37,862 nt of DNA. It comes from an uncultured Prevotella sp. Lineage in GTDB: Bacteria; Bacteroidota; Bacteroidia; Bacteroidales; Bacteroidaceae. The stretch spans positions 1 through 37,862 of the forward strand of contig CALUGU010000014.1 of assembly GCA_944320255.1 (NCBI GenBank), written 5' to 3'. Positions 16,297 through 24,954 of this stretch are shown piece after piece (position 1 is the stretch's first letter; every line of letters begins with the position of its first letter). The notes under the pieces were generated by a model. That model did not search any database, was not told the DNA's origin, and worked only from the letters and a program-made list of their open reading frames with translations. The translations under genes were made by a program, and so were the position numbers.

Positions 16297-16677
16297 ATGA
16301 CCGAAAGCAAGGAGCTAATATTGTCACTTGGGAGCAACTGCGACCAAGAGGCGTGCATGGCTGAAGCCATCTCAAGGCTGAAAGACATGTTCGGGGACGA
16401 CATCGTGTTCAGCGAGCAAATGTGGACGGCTCCTGTAGGCATAGACTCTGAGAACTTCCTCAACTGCCTCGTGTTCACCCACACGTCGCACAAACTTGTC
16501 AACATAACCAAGGCCATCAAGCACATAGAGAAACTGTGCGGCAACAGGAAGCGGGCAAGGACGAACAACATCGTAAAAATGGACATAGACATCTTGAAAT
16601 ACGGCGAGCAGGTCTTGCACGAGAAAGACTGGACGCGCGACTATGTGGTGAAACTGATGAAAGCGTGCCCGTTTTAA
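16297..16677 (+). CDS. Short HPPK (FolK)-like protein with altered active site
   Basis: A protein of 126 residues related to 6-hydroxymethyl-7,8-dihydropterin pyrophosphokinase of folate synthesis. Shared motifs are LSLGSN (9-14), NFLNCLV (53-59), a basic RKRAR stretch (84-88) and the two metal Asp residues in MDIDIL (95-100). It is about 30 residues shorter than E. coli FolK. The usual Arg before the Asp pair (PRTxDxD) is replaced by NIVK, and the C-terminal pterin/ATP segment with its PH and PL(F)E motifs is replaced by TRDYVVKLMKACPF. It may be a diverged kinase or have another role. Located in the kdsB operon, 12 bases after kdsB. Confidence 0.7.
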   Translation: MTESKELILSLGSNCDQEACMAEAISRLKDMFGDDIVFSEQMWTAPVGIDSENFLNCLVFTHTSHKLVNITKAIKHIEKLCGNRKRARTNNIVKMDIDILKYGEQVLHEKDWTRDYVVKLMKACPF

Positions 16678-16704
16678 CCCAAAGACCATAAAGCATCAAC
16701 AAAA

Positions 16705-17997
16705 ATGGGAAAAGCATATTACTTGCTTGCTGTATTCATCGCAAACGTCTGCCTGACAAGCGTTAAGGCGCAAGACTTCAACACTTACTTCACAGACAGG
16801 ACGTTGCGCATAGACTACATTTTTTCGGGCAACAAGCAGCGGCAGGACATAAGCCTGTCGCGACTTTGCTCAACGCCGCGCTGGTACGGCAAGCGGCATA
16901 GGCTGGCCGAAACGCCGGTGGAGGGCAACGGGCAGATAACGGTAAGGAAGCACGGCACGGACAGCGTGATATACAAAAACTCTTTCTCAACGCTTTTCCA
17001 GGAATGGCTGACTTACGACGAAGCCGCCGGTCCGGGCAAAGCCTTCGAGAACGTGTTTCTAATCCCAATGCCCAAAGACACCGTTGACGTAACCGTGGAA
17101 TTGCGCGACAACCGCAGGCAGGTGGCGTCGTCATACACGCACACTGTGACACCCACCGACATCCTGATACGCCATACCGGCGAAAGGCGCGTCACCCCAT
17201 ACACGACACTGCAACAGGCCGCCGACACCACGAAGTGCATACACATTGCTTTCGTAGCCGAAGGGTACACCGAGGGCGAGATGCCGACGTTCATCAACGA
17301 CGCCAAGGAGGCCATGGAGGCCATCTTCGCCCATGAGCCGTTCAAGTCGTCAAGGGAGAAATTCAACATAATCGCCGTAAAATCCGCCTCAGGCGAGAGC
17401 GGCACGAGCGAACCGTCAAAAGGCGTATGGAAAGACACCGCGCTGGGTTCGCATTTCGACACGTTCTACTCCGACCGCTACCTGACTACGCTCAACCTCC
17501 GCACGCTCCACGACAAACTCGCCGGCACGCCCTATGAGCACATCATCATATTGGTGAACACCGACAAATACGGCGGCGGCGGAATACTGAACTCTTACGT
17601 ATTGTCGATGACGCACAACGAGCAGTTCAAACCCGTGGTCGTGCATGAGTTCGGACACAGTTTCGGCGGACTGGCCGACGAATACGCTTACGACTTCGAG
17701 CAGATGCCTATGTATCCGCTCGACGTGGAGCCGTGGGAGCCTAACATCACGACGCTTAAAGATTTTCACGGCAAGTGGGAAGACATGATAGCGCCTGGAA
17801 CGGCCACACCGACGCCGGAAAGCAACGACCCGGACACGGTGAAATCGAAAGTGGGACTATTCGAGGGGGCGGGATACAGCCTGAAAGGCGTGTACAGGGG
17901 CACGCAAGACTGTAGGATGAGAACCAACGACACCCCTGAATTTTGTCCGGTATGCCGCAGGGCGCTCCAACGCCTCATTGATTTCTACACAAAGTGA
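16705..17997 (+). CDS. Secreted peptidase of family M64 (IgA peptidase M64)
   Basis: A zinc metallopeptidase of 430 residues with a signal peptide (cleavage near LTSVKA, residue 22). The N-terminal beta-sandwich domain is the one typical of Bacteroidetes M64 proteins (starting FNTYFTDRTLRIDYIFSG). The catalytic domain carries HEFGHSFGGLADEY with HEFGH at 314-318, His314 and His318 as ligands, Glu315 as catalyst and Asp325 or Glu326 likely as third ligand. Family M64 includes an IgA-cleaving enzyme from Clostridium ramosum. The substrate here is unknown. A C-terminal CxxC (FCPVCRR) is conserved in the group. It overlaps the next gene by 4 bases. Confidence 0.92.
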   Translation: MGKAYYLLAVFIANVCLTSVKAQDFNTYFTDRTLRIDYIFSGNKQRQDISLSRLCSTPRWYGKRHRLAETPVEGNGQITVRKHGTDSVIYKNSFSTLFQEWLTYDEAAGPGKAFENVFLIPMPKDTVDVTVELRDNRRQVASSYTHTVTPTDILIRHTGERRVTPYTTLQQAADTTKCIHIAFVAEGYTEGEMPTFINDAKEAMEAIFAHEPFKSSREKFNIIAVKSASGESGTSEPSKGVWKDTALGSHFDTFYSDRYLTTLNLRTLHDKLAGTPYEHIIILVNTDKYGGGGILNSYVLSMTHNEQFKPVVVHEFGHSFGGLADEYAYDFEQMPMYPLDVEPWEPNITTLKDFHGKWEDMIAPGTATPTPESNDPDTVKSKVGLFEGAGYSLKGVYRGTQDCRMRTNDTPEFCPVCRRALQRLIDFYTK

Positions 17998-18572
17998 AAC
18001 GCCTGCTCTCATCCATAATCTTGGCGTGCCTCACGCTCGCGCCGGCTGCGGCACAGGGCGGCGGCAAGGCTGACACGCAGAAACTTGGAATGGCGCTTGA
18101 CTATTTCGCCGGCGGCAAGTACCACGAGGCGTTGATGATGTTCCTCAAATTAGATAAGAAGTATAAGCTGAACCCGCGCTTCAAGGCATATATCGGCATC
18201 TGCTATTACCACGAATGGGAATACGCGGAAGCCTGCAAATACTTGGACGAAGCCATACCGGAGCTTGACGTCTACTCACCTGACGAACGCAGCGTGTATT
18301 ACAACGCCGCCGCCGAGAGCCATTTCGAGCTAAGCCAGTACGACAAGGCCGTCCCGCTATACGAAAAGCTCACGCTCGTATGCCGGCCTAAAGAGAAAGG
18401 GGACGCATTGTTCCGGCTTGGCTTTTGTTACCTGTTCAAGGAAGACAAGGACAAGGCTGCTGAATATTTTAAATCAGCGTTGGCTTATTACAATAAGTTC
18501 CCAAGAAAAGACAGAGCCTCACGCATAAGCCAACTCGAAAACATGATTAAGGGTTGCGAAAGTAATATGTGA
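17994..18572 (+). CDS. Exported tetratricopeptide-repeat protein
   Basis: A protein of 192 residues starting with GTG that overlaps the preceding stop codon (GTGA), so its translation is coupled to the M64 peptidase. A signal peptide (MKRLLSSIILACLTLAPAAAQ) is followed by about four TPR-like helical pairs, for example LDYFAGGKYHEALMMFLKL, YNAAAESHFELSQYDKAVPLY and LGFCYLFKEDKDKAAEYF. TPR proteins mediate protein contacts; this one should act in the periplasm. The tight coupling suggests a partnership with the peptidase, which is inference. Confidence 0.88.
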   Translation: MKRLLSSIILACLTLAPAAAQGGGKADTQKLGMALDYFAGGKYHEALMMFLKLDKKYKLNPRFKAYIGICYYHEWEYAEACKYLDEAIPELDVYSPDERSVYYNAAAESHFELSQYDKAVPLYEKLTLVCRPKEKGDALFRLGFCYLFKEDKDKAAEYFKSALAYYNKFPRKDRASRISQLENMIKGCESNM

Positions 18573-18602
18573 CCGCCCCTTTTCCATTTAGCTTATTGAT
18601 AA

Positions 18603-18647
18603 CAAACAAATGCCGCCCTTTGCTTAGCAAAAAGCGGCATTTGTTTG
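18603..18647. terminator. Bidirectional terminator between TPR gene and fucI
   Basis: A perfect 14-bp stem (18603-18616 with 18634-18647) with a 17-base loop lies between two convergent genes. The arms carry A-rich and T-rich ends. Confidence 0.85.
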
Positions 18648-18666
18648 TGAATATTGATACAGTCGG

Positions 18667-20442
18667 TTATTTGTACAGCGGACCGAAATTCTGGCAAGCC
18701 CTGAAGTCTGCGCCTTCTTTGTCCATGCCAAAGGCGTTCCATGCGGCCGGGCGGAAAATCTGGTCGGCGTCAACATTGTGCATACAAACCGGTATGCGCA
18801 GCATAGAAGCGAGGGTGATAAGGTCTGCGCCGATGTGTCCGTAAATGATGGCGCCGTGGTTTGCTCCCCAGTTGTTCATTACCGAATAAACATCCTTGAA
18901 CGCCGGTTTGTCACAAAGGCGCGGCACGAACCATGTGGTGGGCCAAGTCGGGTCGGTACGCTTGTCGATTATCTTGTGTATCTCTGGGTCGATGTCTACG
19001 GTCCATCCCTCGGCAAGCTGGAGCACAGGGCCAAGACCCTTGACGATGTTCAGTCGGGCCATCGTAACAGGCATACCGCCCTTTGACAGGAAGTTCGACG
19101 AGAAACCGCCTCCACGGAAATAGTCACGGTTGGCTGGATACCAGGTTGTTGCTGCGAGGCAGGCCTCAACGTCTTTCTCTGTCATTTCCCAGTGTGGCTT
19201 CATTACAGGGTTGCCTTCGGCGTCAGAGCAACGTCCCGTGCCGTCAAGCGTCGTAGCACCAGAGTTTATGAGGTGGATTATTCCACCTGAAGCGCGCCCT
19301 TTGAGTTCCTTGCCTGTGACGCGCTTTACAGCTTCCGGACTCCAATATGTCCTGACGTCGGAGAATATCGCGCTCCTGTTGGTCAACAAATGTTCAAGAA
19401 GCATTGTCAGGCCGTTGCAGGTGTCATTCTCGGTTGCGACAACATACGGCTCACGTATTCCGTTCCAATCAAACGAAGTGTTAAGCATAGCCTCGGAGAA
19501 ATCTCCGTTCGGCTTGAAGTCCGTCCACTGCCTCTGTCCCTGGAAACCTCCGGCGATGGCGTTGTGGCCGAGTGATTCCTCCTTAAATCCTGCGTCAAGC
19601 AATTTCTCGTTGCCTGTCATCAGGTCGCGGATAATCATTGTCATCTTTGTGACAAATTCCCAGTCGGCATCCTTGCCGGCACGGTCTTTCTTCTTAACGT
19701 CCCTGTTGCCTATGTCTTCGCCTTCGTTGGGCACACAGTATTTCTTAACCCATACGATGGCTTTTTCATACTCGGCCTTGTCGTATATGCCTTCTTCCAT
19801 GCGGCGGAGTATCTCGGTCATATCCACCTGCTCGGCACGGATGCCGAGATATTCTTGCATAAAGTCTGCGTTGGCGATGCTTCCGGCAATACCCATAGCC
19901 ACATTACCAACTGACAGATAAGACTTGCCGCGCATCGTGGCCACTGCCTGTGCCGCCCTTGCCCAACGCAAGATTTTCTCGGCCACGTCAGCAGGTATGG
20001 TGTTGTCCTCAAGGTCTTGCACGTCGTGCCCGTATATTCCGAATGCGGGCAGTCCCTTCTGCGCATGGGCAGCAAGCACAGCCGCAAGGTAAACCGCACC
20101 CGGACGCTCTGTCCCGTTGAACCCCCAAACGGCCTTAGGCCAATACGGGTGCATATCCATAGTTTCCGAACCGTAACACCAGCAAGATGTTACCGAAATG
20201 GTGGCACCCACTCCGCAATTCTCGAACTTCTCGGCGCAGCGAGCCGCTTCAGCGACACGACCAATCGTGCCGTCTGCAACAACGCACTCAACCGGCGAAC
20301 CGTCACCGTTCTTCACATTCTTTGAAATAAGTTCTGCTACAGCATTGGCCAGCATCATCGTCTTTTCTTCAAGACTCTCACGGATGCCGCCCTGACGTCC
20401 GTCGATAATCGGACGAATACCGATTTTTGGATAGTTTTTCAT
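18667..20442 (-). CDS. fucI: L-fucose isomerase
   Basis: A cytosolic Mn2+ enzyme of 591 residues, the same length as E. coli FucI, that converts L-fucose to L-fuculose. Metal ligands are visible as Glu338 in [11 protein letters not shown], Asp362 in [10 protein letters not shown] and the late His in NNWGANHGA. The N terminus [19 protein letters not shown] and the substrate-site [12 protein letters not shown] are also typical. Fucose is a common sugar of host mucin, fitting a host-associated Bacteroidales. The usual neighbours (fuculokinase, aldolase, permease) are absent within the window. It has its own promoter and terminator. Confidence 0.96.
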   Translation of the reverse strand: MKNYPKIGIRPIIDGRQGGIRESLEEKTMMLANAVAELISKNVKNGDGSPVECVVADGTIGRVAEAARCAEKFENCGVGATISVTSCWCYGSETMDMHPYWPKAVWGFNGTERPGAVYLAAVLAAHAQKGLPAFGIYGHDVQDLEDNTIPADVAEKILRWARAAQAVATMRGKSYLSVGNVAMGIAGSIANADFMQEYLGIRAEQVDMTEILRRMEEGIYDKAEYEKAIVWVKKYCVPNEGEDIGNRDVKKKDRAGKDADWEFVTKMTMIIRDLMTGNEKLLDAGFKEESLGHNAIAGGFQGQRQWTDFKPNGDFSEAMLNTSFDWNGIREPYVVATENDTCNGLTMLLEHLLTNRSAIFSDVRTYWSPEAVKRVTGKELKGRASGGIIHLINSGATTLDGTGRCSDAEGNPVMKPHWEMTEKDVEACLAATTWYPANRDYFRGGGFSSNFLSKGGMPVTMARLNIVKGLGPVLQLAEGWTVDIDPEIHKIIDKRTDPTWPTTWFVPRLCDKPAFKDVYSVMNNWGANHGAIIYGHIGADLITLASMLRIPVCMHNVDADQIFRPAAWNAFGMDKEGADFRACQNFGPLYK

Positions 20443-20546
20443 TTTATATTAGGTTGATAAATAGTGATTTACTAATACTGTAAAGATTATGCAAACGGGC
20501 ACAATGCATATTTGATGCAAATTGCCGAATGAAAAGTTATCTTCCG

Positions 20547-20576
20547 CAAAGATAGCAAAAAAACGGACAGTAACAA
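20547..20576 (-). promoter_or_regulatory. Candidate promoter of fucI
   Basis: Minus-strand TTG (20574-20576) and TATCTTTG (20547-20554) are 19 bases apart. The predicted leader to the fucI ATG is about 100 nt and could hold regulatory sites. It contains a direct repeat of TTTGCAT (or near matches), seen as ATGCAAA on the plus strand near 20490 and 20516. Confidence 0.65.
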
Positions 20577-20646
20577 CATTGTTTTTTGACAAACAACATT
20601 AGATTTATACTCCTAAAAGGTTTATTGAGAACTTTTTACGTTTGAA

Positions 20647-20678
20647 ATAAAAAAGGAGGCAAGTAACCTTGCCTCCTT
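20647..20678 (-). terminator. Terminator of tRNA-Ser
   Basis: An 11-bp stem (20668-20678 with 20653-20663) closes a 4-base loop and, read on the minus strand, is followed by six T. It begins 19 bases after the tRNA 3' end. Confidence 0.9.
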
Positions 20679-20696
20679 ACAATCTGGTAAATTAAG

Positions 20697-20784
20697 CGGA
20701 AGATGAGGGATTCAAACCCCCGATACCCGTAATGGGTATACCGGATTTCGAGTCCAGCGCATTCGGTCACTCTGCCAATCTTCC
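20697..20784 (-). tRNA. tRNA-Ser (anticodon CGA)
   Basis: An 88-nt class II tRNA. The acceptor stem GGAAGAT/ATCTTCC pairs perfectly and the discriminator is G73, as expected for serine. The anticodon loop reads CTCGAAA with anticodon CGA, decoding UCG. A long variable arm (stem of TACCC with GGGTA) follows, and the T arm has GGTTCAAATCC. CCA is not encoded, so it must be added. The gene has its own promoter and terminator. Confidence 0.97.
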
Positions 20785-20839
20785 ATTTTGCACAAGGAGC
20801 ATCACCCCTTAAAGTATGCACCTTGAACTTTTACGTGTG

Positions 20840-20870
20840 CAAAGGTAACACTATTTTTTTATATGACAAA
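20840..20870 (-). promoter_or_regulatory. Promoter of tRNA-Ser
   Basis: Minus-strand TTTG (20867-20870) and TACCTTTG (20840-20847) are 19 bases apart, a perfect consensus match. Transcription would start near 20833, about 50 nt before the tRNA. The promoter begins only 8 bases after the YigZ stop codon. Confidence 0.85.
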
Positions 20871-20877
20871 GAAAATA

Positions 20878-21468
20878 TCACTCAAATGAGAGTTTTTCAA
20901 GCCTTGATTTTAATAAATCCTCCTCTGATTTCCTTATACCAAGTTTAATCTCGCACGTAGAGTCGTATGTCTGGGAAATAATCCGTGGCTTTAACTCCTT
21001 AACAACACGCATCACGGAATTCATCATAACGTAAGGAAAGTTGTATGTCACAACGGCTTCCACCTGCCTTGTCTCCACCACAGACGCTTCCAACGCCGCA
21101 GCAGCAGCCGTCCTATACGCTACTATAAGGCCGCCTGTGCCAAGGTTGACGCCGCCGTAATAACGTACAACTACAACTAAGACGTCTGTCAGTTCCATAC
21201 TGTTAATCTGTCCGAGTATTGGCTTCCCCGCCGTACTGCTCGGTTCCCCGTCATCATTCGCCCTGAAAACGTCGCGCTCCGCTCCAAGCACGTAAGCGTA
21301 ACAAACGTGCCGTGCGTCGTAATACTTTTTTCTGTACTGCAATATCAGGTCTTTAACTTCGTCTACGCTCTCAACATGATGCGAAAAAGCGAGGAACTTA
21401 CTCCGCTTCTCGGAATAAGTTCCCTCGCCTACGTTTGTTATAGTCTTAAATTCGTCTGAACTCATCAA
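20878..21468 (-). CDS. IMPACT/YigZ family protein
   Basis: A protein of 196 residues. The N-terminal UPF0029 domain (about 12-120) has the family signatures SKFLAFSHHV, YDARHVCYAYVLG, ANDDGEPSSTAGKPILGQI and VVVVRYYGGVNLGTGGLIVAYR. The C-terminal ferredoxin-like DUF1949 domain covers about 135-190. YigZ proteins bind nucleic acid and relate to the eukaryotic translation regulator IMPACT; the bacterial role is not settled. Last gene of the serC-serA-DUF1015-YigZ cluster, 10 bases after DUF1015. Adjacent ATG codons at the start give a one-residue uncertainty. Confidence 0.92.
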   Translation of the reverse strand: MMSSDEFKTITNVGEGTYSEKRSKFLAFSHHVESVDEVKDLILQYRKKYYDARHVCYAYVLGAERDVFRANDDGEPSSTAGKPILGQINSMELTDVLVVVVRYYGGVNLGTGGLIVAYRTAAAAALEASVVETRQVEAVVTYNFPYVMMNSVMRVVKELKPRIISQTYDSTCEIKLGIRKSEEDLLKSRLEKLSFE

Positions 21469-21478
21469 AGATAAATAG

Positions 21479-22726
21479 TTATGACAGCTTGTGTATCACC
21501 AAGCCCGAACGCAATTTCGGTTCAAACCATGTTGCTTTTGGCGGCATAATCTTACCACTGTCTGCAATATCCATTATCTGCTTCATTGTCACCGGATAGA
21601 GCGCCAAAGCCATACGCATCTCGCCACTGTCAACCCTGCGCTTGAGTTCTTCGAGCCCGCGCAAGCCGCCAACAAAGTCGATACGCTTGTCTGAACGCAA
21701 ATCTTTTATACCGAGGACTTCATCCAAAATCAAACGGCTCGATATGTCAACGTCAAGCACTCCGATCGGGTCTGTGTCGTCAAATGTACCAGCCTTCGCT
21801 GTCAAGCTGTACCATTTGCCATCGAGATACAAAGAGAAATTATGAAGCTGATTGGGCTTGTAAATATCCGCACCCTTCTCCTCGACATCAAAATTCTTCT
21901 TCAAGGCCTCGATAAACTGTTCGGATGTCAGCCCATTCAAGTCCTTTACCACACGGTTATAGTCCAAAATGGTAAGCTGTGATGCCTGGAAACATACTGC
22001 CATAAAATAGTTGTATTCTTCAGTTCCGTTATGGTTGGGGTCTTGCTTCGCCTTCTCTGCACCGACAAGAGCCGCTGCAGCAGAACGGTGGTGACCGTCA
22101 GCGATATACAATGACGGCATCTTGGCGAACTCACTCGTCACTGTCGCTATGTCTTCATCGTTTGAGATAACCCAAAACTGATGGCGGAAACCGTCTATCG
22201 GGGCGATAAAATCGTATTCCGGTGTTGTCTGTGCATACCTCATTATAAGGCTGTCAAGCACGCTGTTGTCAGGATAAGCGAAGAAAACAGGCTCCACGTT
22301 GGCGTTGTTCACACGCACGTGCTTCATACGGTCTTCCTCTTTGTCACGACGCGTAAGCTCATGTTTCTTAATCACCCCGTTAAGATAATCGTCTACATAA
22401 GCGCAAACTACAAGCCCGTACTGGGTCTTGCCGTTCATCGTCTGGGCATAAATGTAATACTGCTCCTTATCGTCCTGAACAAGCCATCCTTTCTCCTGGA
22501 ATTTCTTGAAGTTCTCGGCGGCCTTCTCATACACGCGAGGGTCATACTCGCTTGTGCCTGGGGCAAAGTCAATCTCAGGCTTAATAATATGGTAAAGGCT
22601 CTTTTCGTTGTCGCCAGCTTCCTTGCGTGCTTCTTCAGAATCAAGCACGTCATACGGCCTTGACTCAACTTCCTCTACATATTGCTTCGGAGGGCGTATG
22701 CCCTTGAATGGTTTTATTATAGCCAT
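21479..22726 (-). CDS. DUF1015 family protein
   Basis: A protein of 415 residues with the features of DUF1015: IIKPFKGIRPPKQYVEEV at the start, SRPYDVLDSEEARKEAGDNEKSL, a central YIADGHHRSAAA and the C-terminal FEPKLRSGLVIHKL. The HH motif and buried acids suggest an enzyme, but the reaction is unknown. In many Bacteroidetes it lies next to serine biosynthesis genes, as here between serA (29 bases upstream) and YigZ (10 bases downstream), so a link to serine or a cofactor of that pathway is likely. Confidence 0.93.
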   Translation of the reverse strand: MAIIKPFKGIRPPKQYVEEVESRPYDVLDSEEARKEAGDNEKSLYHIIKPEIDFAPGTSEYDPRVYEKAAENFKKFQEKGWLVQDDKEQYYIYAQTMNGKTQYGLVVCAYVDDYLNGVIKKHELTRRDKEEDRMKHVRVNNANVEPVFFAYPDNSVLDSLIMRYAQTTPEYDFIAPIDGFRHQFWVISNDEDIATVTSEFAKMPSLYIADGHHRSAAAALVGAEKAKQDPNHNGTEEYNYFMAVCFQASQLTILDYNRVVKDLNGLTSEQFIEALKKNFDVEEKGADIYKPNQLHNFSLYLDGKWYSLTAKAGTFDDTDPIGVLDVDISSRLILDEVLGIKDLRSDKRIDFVGGLRGLEELKRRVDSGEMRMALALYPVTMKQIMDIADSGKIMPPKATWFEPKLRSGLVIHKLS

Positions 22727-22755
22727 AACATTGTTTTCTTTAAGTCAACACATCA

Positions 22756-23673
22756 TCACTTGTTCACCTGGAACTTCGTGCAGCCATCCTTGAAATATGC
22801 GTTTATCTGCTTGGCTGCGGCGATGCCGGCGTTAATGTTGGCCTCAGCAGTCTGTGCGCCCATCTTCTTAGGCGTGCTGAAATAGCGTCCTTCATACTTT
22901 GCGAAATCTGCGTCCGCATCCGGCTTGATGTCGGTTATGTATTTCAAGTCCTCACGCTCAGCCATAAGTTTAAGCAGTTCTGGCTCGTTAATAACTTCCT
23001 TGCGTGCAGTGTTAACCACGATGCCGCCCTTCTTCATCTTGCCAACCAAAGCATAGTTGATGCTCTGCTTAGTCTCCGGAGTGGCGGGAATGTGCAGAGA
23101 TACGATGTCGCAGTTTTCAAACAGTTCGTCTTGTGAACCAGCGGCGTGCACACCTGCTTCCTCAATCACTTCTTTCGGGCAGAAAGCATCGTAAGCATAA
23201 ACGTCCATACCGAAGCCCTTGGCGATACGTGCCACGTTGCGCCCAACGTTACCGAAAGCCAAAATGCCCAACTTCTTGCCCATCAATTCCGTGCCGGCCT
23301 TGCCGTTATAGAAATTGCGTACAGCGTAAACCAACAGGCCGAAAACAAGTTCTGCAACGGCGTTGGAGTTCTGTCCGGGAGTATTCTCCACAATTACGCC
23401 TTTCTCCTTTGCGTATGCAGTATCGATGCTGTCGTACCCGGCACCGGCGCGAACAACCAATTTAAGCTGCTTGGCTGCATCAAGCACGGCGGGCGTCACC
23501 TTGTCTGAACGAACAATCATTGCGTCGGCGTCTTTAACTGCGTCCAGCAGTTGAGCCACGTCTGTATATTTTTCGAGAAGAACGAGTTCGTGTCCTGCTC
23601 CTTCTATTTCTTTCCTGATACCGTCTACGGCTACTGGTGCAAACGGTTTTTCTGTCGCTACAAGTACTTTCAT
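22756..23673 (-). CDS. serA: D-3-phosphoglycerate dehydrogenase, short form with catalytic Lys
   Basis: An NAD-dependent cytosolic enzyme of 305 residues that oxidises 3-phosphoglycerate in the first step of serine synthesis. It has the dehydrogenase core only, with no regulatory ACT or ASB domain. The nucleotide-binding loop is LAFGNVGRNVA (138-148), with Ala in place of the usual first Gly. The catalytic Arg224 lies in NTARKEV. The usual PH dyad motif is replaced by TPKKMGAQT, so Lys269 takes the place of the catalytic His. This matches the type III-K group described for Entamoeba histolytica and Bacteroidetes. The gene is 107 bases after serC, with a hairpin between them. Confidence 0.94.
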   Translation of the reverse strand: MKVLVATEKPFAPVAVDGIRKEIEGAGHELVLLEKYTDVAQLLDAVKDADAMIVRSDKVTPAVLDAAKQLKLVVRAGAGYDSIDTAYAKEKGVIVENTPGQNSNAVAELVFGLLVYAVRNFYNGKAGTELMGKKLGILAFGNVGRNVARIAKGFGMDVYAYDAFCPKEVIEEAGVHAAGSQDELFENCDIVSLHIPATPETKQSINYALVGKMKKGGIVVNTARKEVINEPELLKLMAEREDLKYITDIKPDADADFAKYEGRYFSTPKKMGAQTAEANINAGIAAAKQINAYFKDGCTKFQVNK

Positions 23674-23707
23674 AGTCTTAAATTTATTTTAATAATGAAA
23701 ACCAAAA

Positions 23708-23762
23708 GTGAAAAGTGAACAACCCGTTTACCCTACCGGGCATCGGGTTCTTCACTTTTTAC
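23708..23762 (-). terminator. Hairpin between serC and serA (partial terminator or attenuator)
   Basis: Arms 23708-23726 and 23744-23762 are complementary at 17 of 19 positions with a 17-base loop. Read on the minus strand it is followed by a T-rich but interrupted stretch. No promoter is evident for serA downstream, so read-through must occur. It may set the ratio of serC to serA transcripts or stabilise the serC end. Confidence 0.6.
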
Positions 23763-23780
23763 CTTTCACAGTTAACTCTC

Positions 23781-24848
23781 TTAGTGCTGTGCCTCAAAAT
23801 CTTTCATGCACTTAACAAGCGCCTGCACGCCTTCCACTGTCATGGCGTTGTAGCAGCTTGCGCGGAAACCACCTACAGAGCGGTGTCCCTTGATGCCCAC
23901 CATGCCCTGGGCCGTAGCGTACTCGAAGAACGGCTTTTCAAGCTCCGCATACTCATCGTTCATAACGAAGCAGATGTTCATCAGCGACCTGTCTTCTTCA
24001 GCCACCGTGCCGCGGAACAACTTGTTCCTATCGATCTCGGCGTACAACATATCCGCACGCTCGTGAGCCAACTTGTCCATAACCTCTACGCCGCCCATTT
24101 TCTTAATCCAGCGAAGGGTCTCAAGCGCACAATAGATAGGCACAACCGGCGGAGTGTTGAACATAGAGCCTTTATCAACATGGGTCTGGTAGTTCAACAT
24201 CGTAGGTATCTCGCGCGGAGCCTTGCCTAAAGCGTCGTTCTTTACGATTACCACAGTGACACCAGCCATTGACAAGTTCTTCTGCGCACCGGCGTAGATG
24301 CAGTCATATTTCGCAACGTCAACAGGGCGGCTGAAAATGTCTGAAGACATATCGCCGATGAGCCTTACGGGCACGTCGAGTTCCTTGCGCATCTCTGTTC
24401 CGTAGATAGTGTTGTTTGTCGTAACGTGCAGATAGTCAACGTCTGTCGGACAAGTCCATCCCTTCGGAATGTATGTGAAATTAGCCTCTGCTGAAGAAGC
24501 GACTTCAACAACCTCGCCAAACAGCTTAGCCTCCTTCATCGCCTTTTTCGCCCATGTACCGGTATTGAGGTAAGCGGCCTTCTTAATGAGGAAGTTGTAG
24601 GGCACCATGCAGAACTCAAGCGACGCACCGCCGCCGAGGAACAGCACAGAATAGCCTTCGGGAACGTCGAGCAGTTCCTTGATGAGAGCTACCGCCTCGT
24701 CTACCACCGGCTGGAAATCTTTTGCCCTATGGCTTATTTCTGCCAATGACAAACCACTGCCGTTAAAGTCCAAAATCTGCTTGGCCGTGTTCTCAATGAC
24801 TTCGCGCGGAAGTATTGACGGACCTGCGTTAAAGTTATACTTCTTCAT
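23781..24848 (-). CDS. serC: Phosphoserine aminotransferase
   Basis: A PLP enzyme of 355 residues that converts 3-phosphohydroxypyruvate and glutamate to phosphoserine. It starts with [11 protein letters not shown], has [22 protein letters not shown] and [10 protein letters not shown] for cofactor and phosphate binding, and the PLP lysine Lys190 in [12 protein letters not shown]. The C terminus shows [16 protein letters not shown]. First gene of the serine cluster, with its own promoter. No serB is seen in the window. Confidence 0.97.
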   Translation of the reverse strand: MKKYNFNAGPSILPREVIENTAKQILDFNGSGLSLAEISHRAKDFQPVVDEAVALIKELLDVPEGYSVLFLGGGASLEFCMVPYNFLIKKAAYLNTGTWAKKAMKEAKLFGEVVEVASSAEANFTYIPKGWTCPTDVDYLHVTTNNTIYGTEMRKELDVPVRLIGDMSSDIFSRPVDVAKYDCIYAGAQKNLSMAGVTVVIVKNDALGKAPREIPTMLNYQTHVDKGSMFNTPPVVPIYCALETLRWIKKMGGVEVMDKLAHERADMLYAEIDRNKLFRGTVAEEDRSLMNICFVMNDEYAELEKPFFEYATAQGMVGIKGHRSVGGFRASCYNAMTVEGVQALVKCMKDFEAQH

Positions 24849-24885
24849 ATTCGATTTAAGTTTTAAAGTTTACTTATTACTTTTG

Positions 24886-24917
24886 CAAAAGTACGCAAAA
24901 TTCTTGTATTACGCAAA
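24886..24917 (-). promoter_or_regulatory. Promoter of the serC-serA cluster
   Basis: Minus-strand TTTG (24914-24917) and TACTTTTG (24886-24893) are 20 bases apart. The leader to the ATG at 24848 is about 30 nt. Confidence 0.75.
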
Positions 24918-24954
24918 TTATTTCGTTAAATTATCTAAATTTATTGACATTTTG

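Noticed and set aside
20636-20821. 61-residue open frame over tRNA-Ser
   Set aside because: It translates the tRNA and its terminator.
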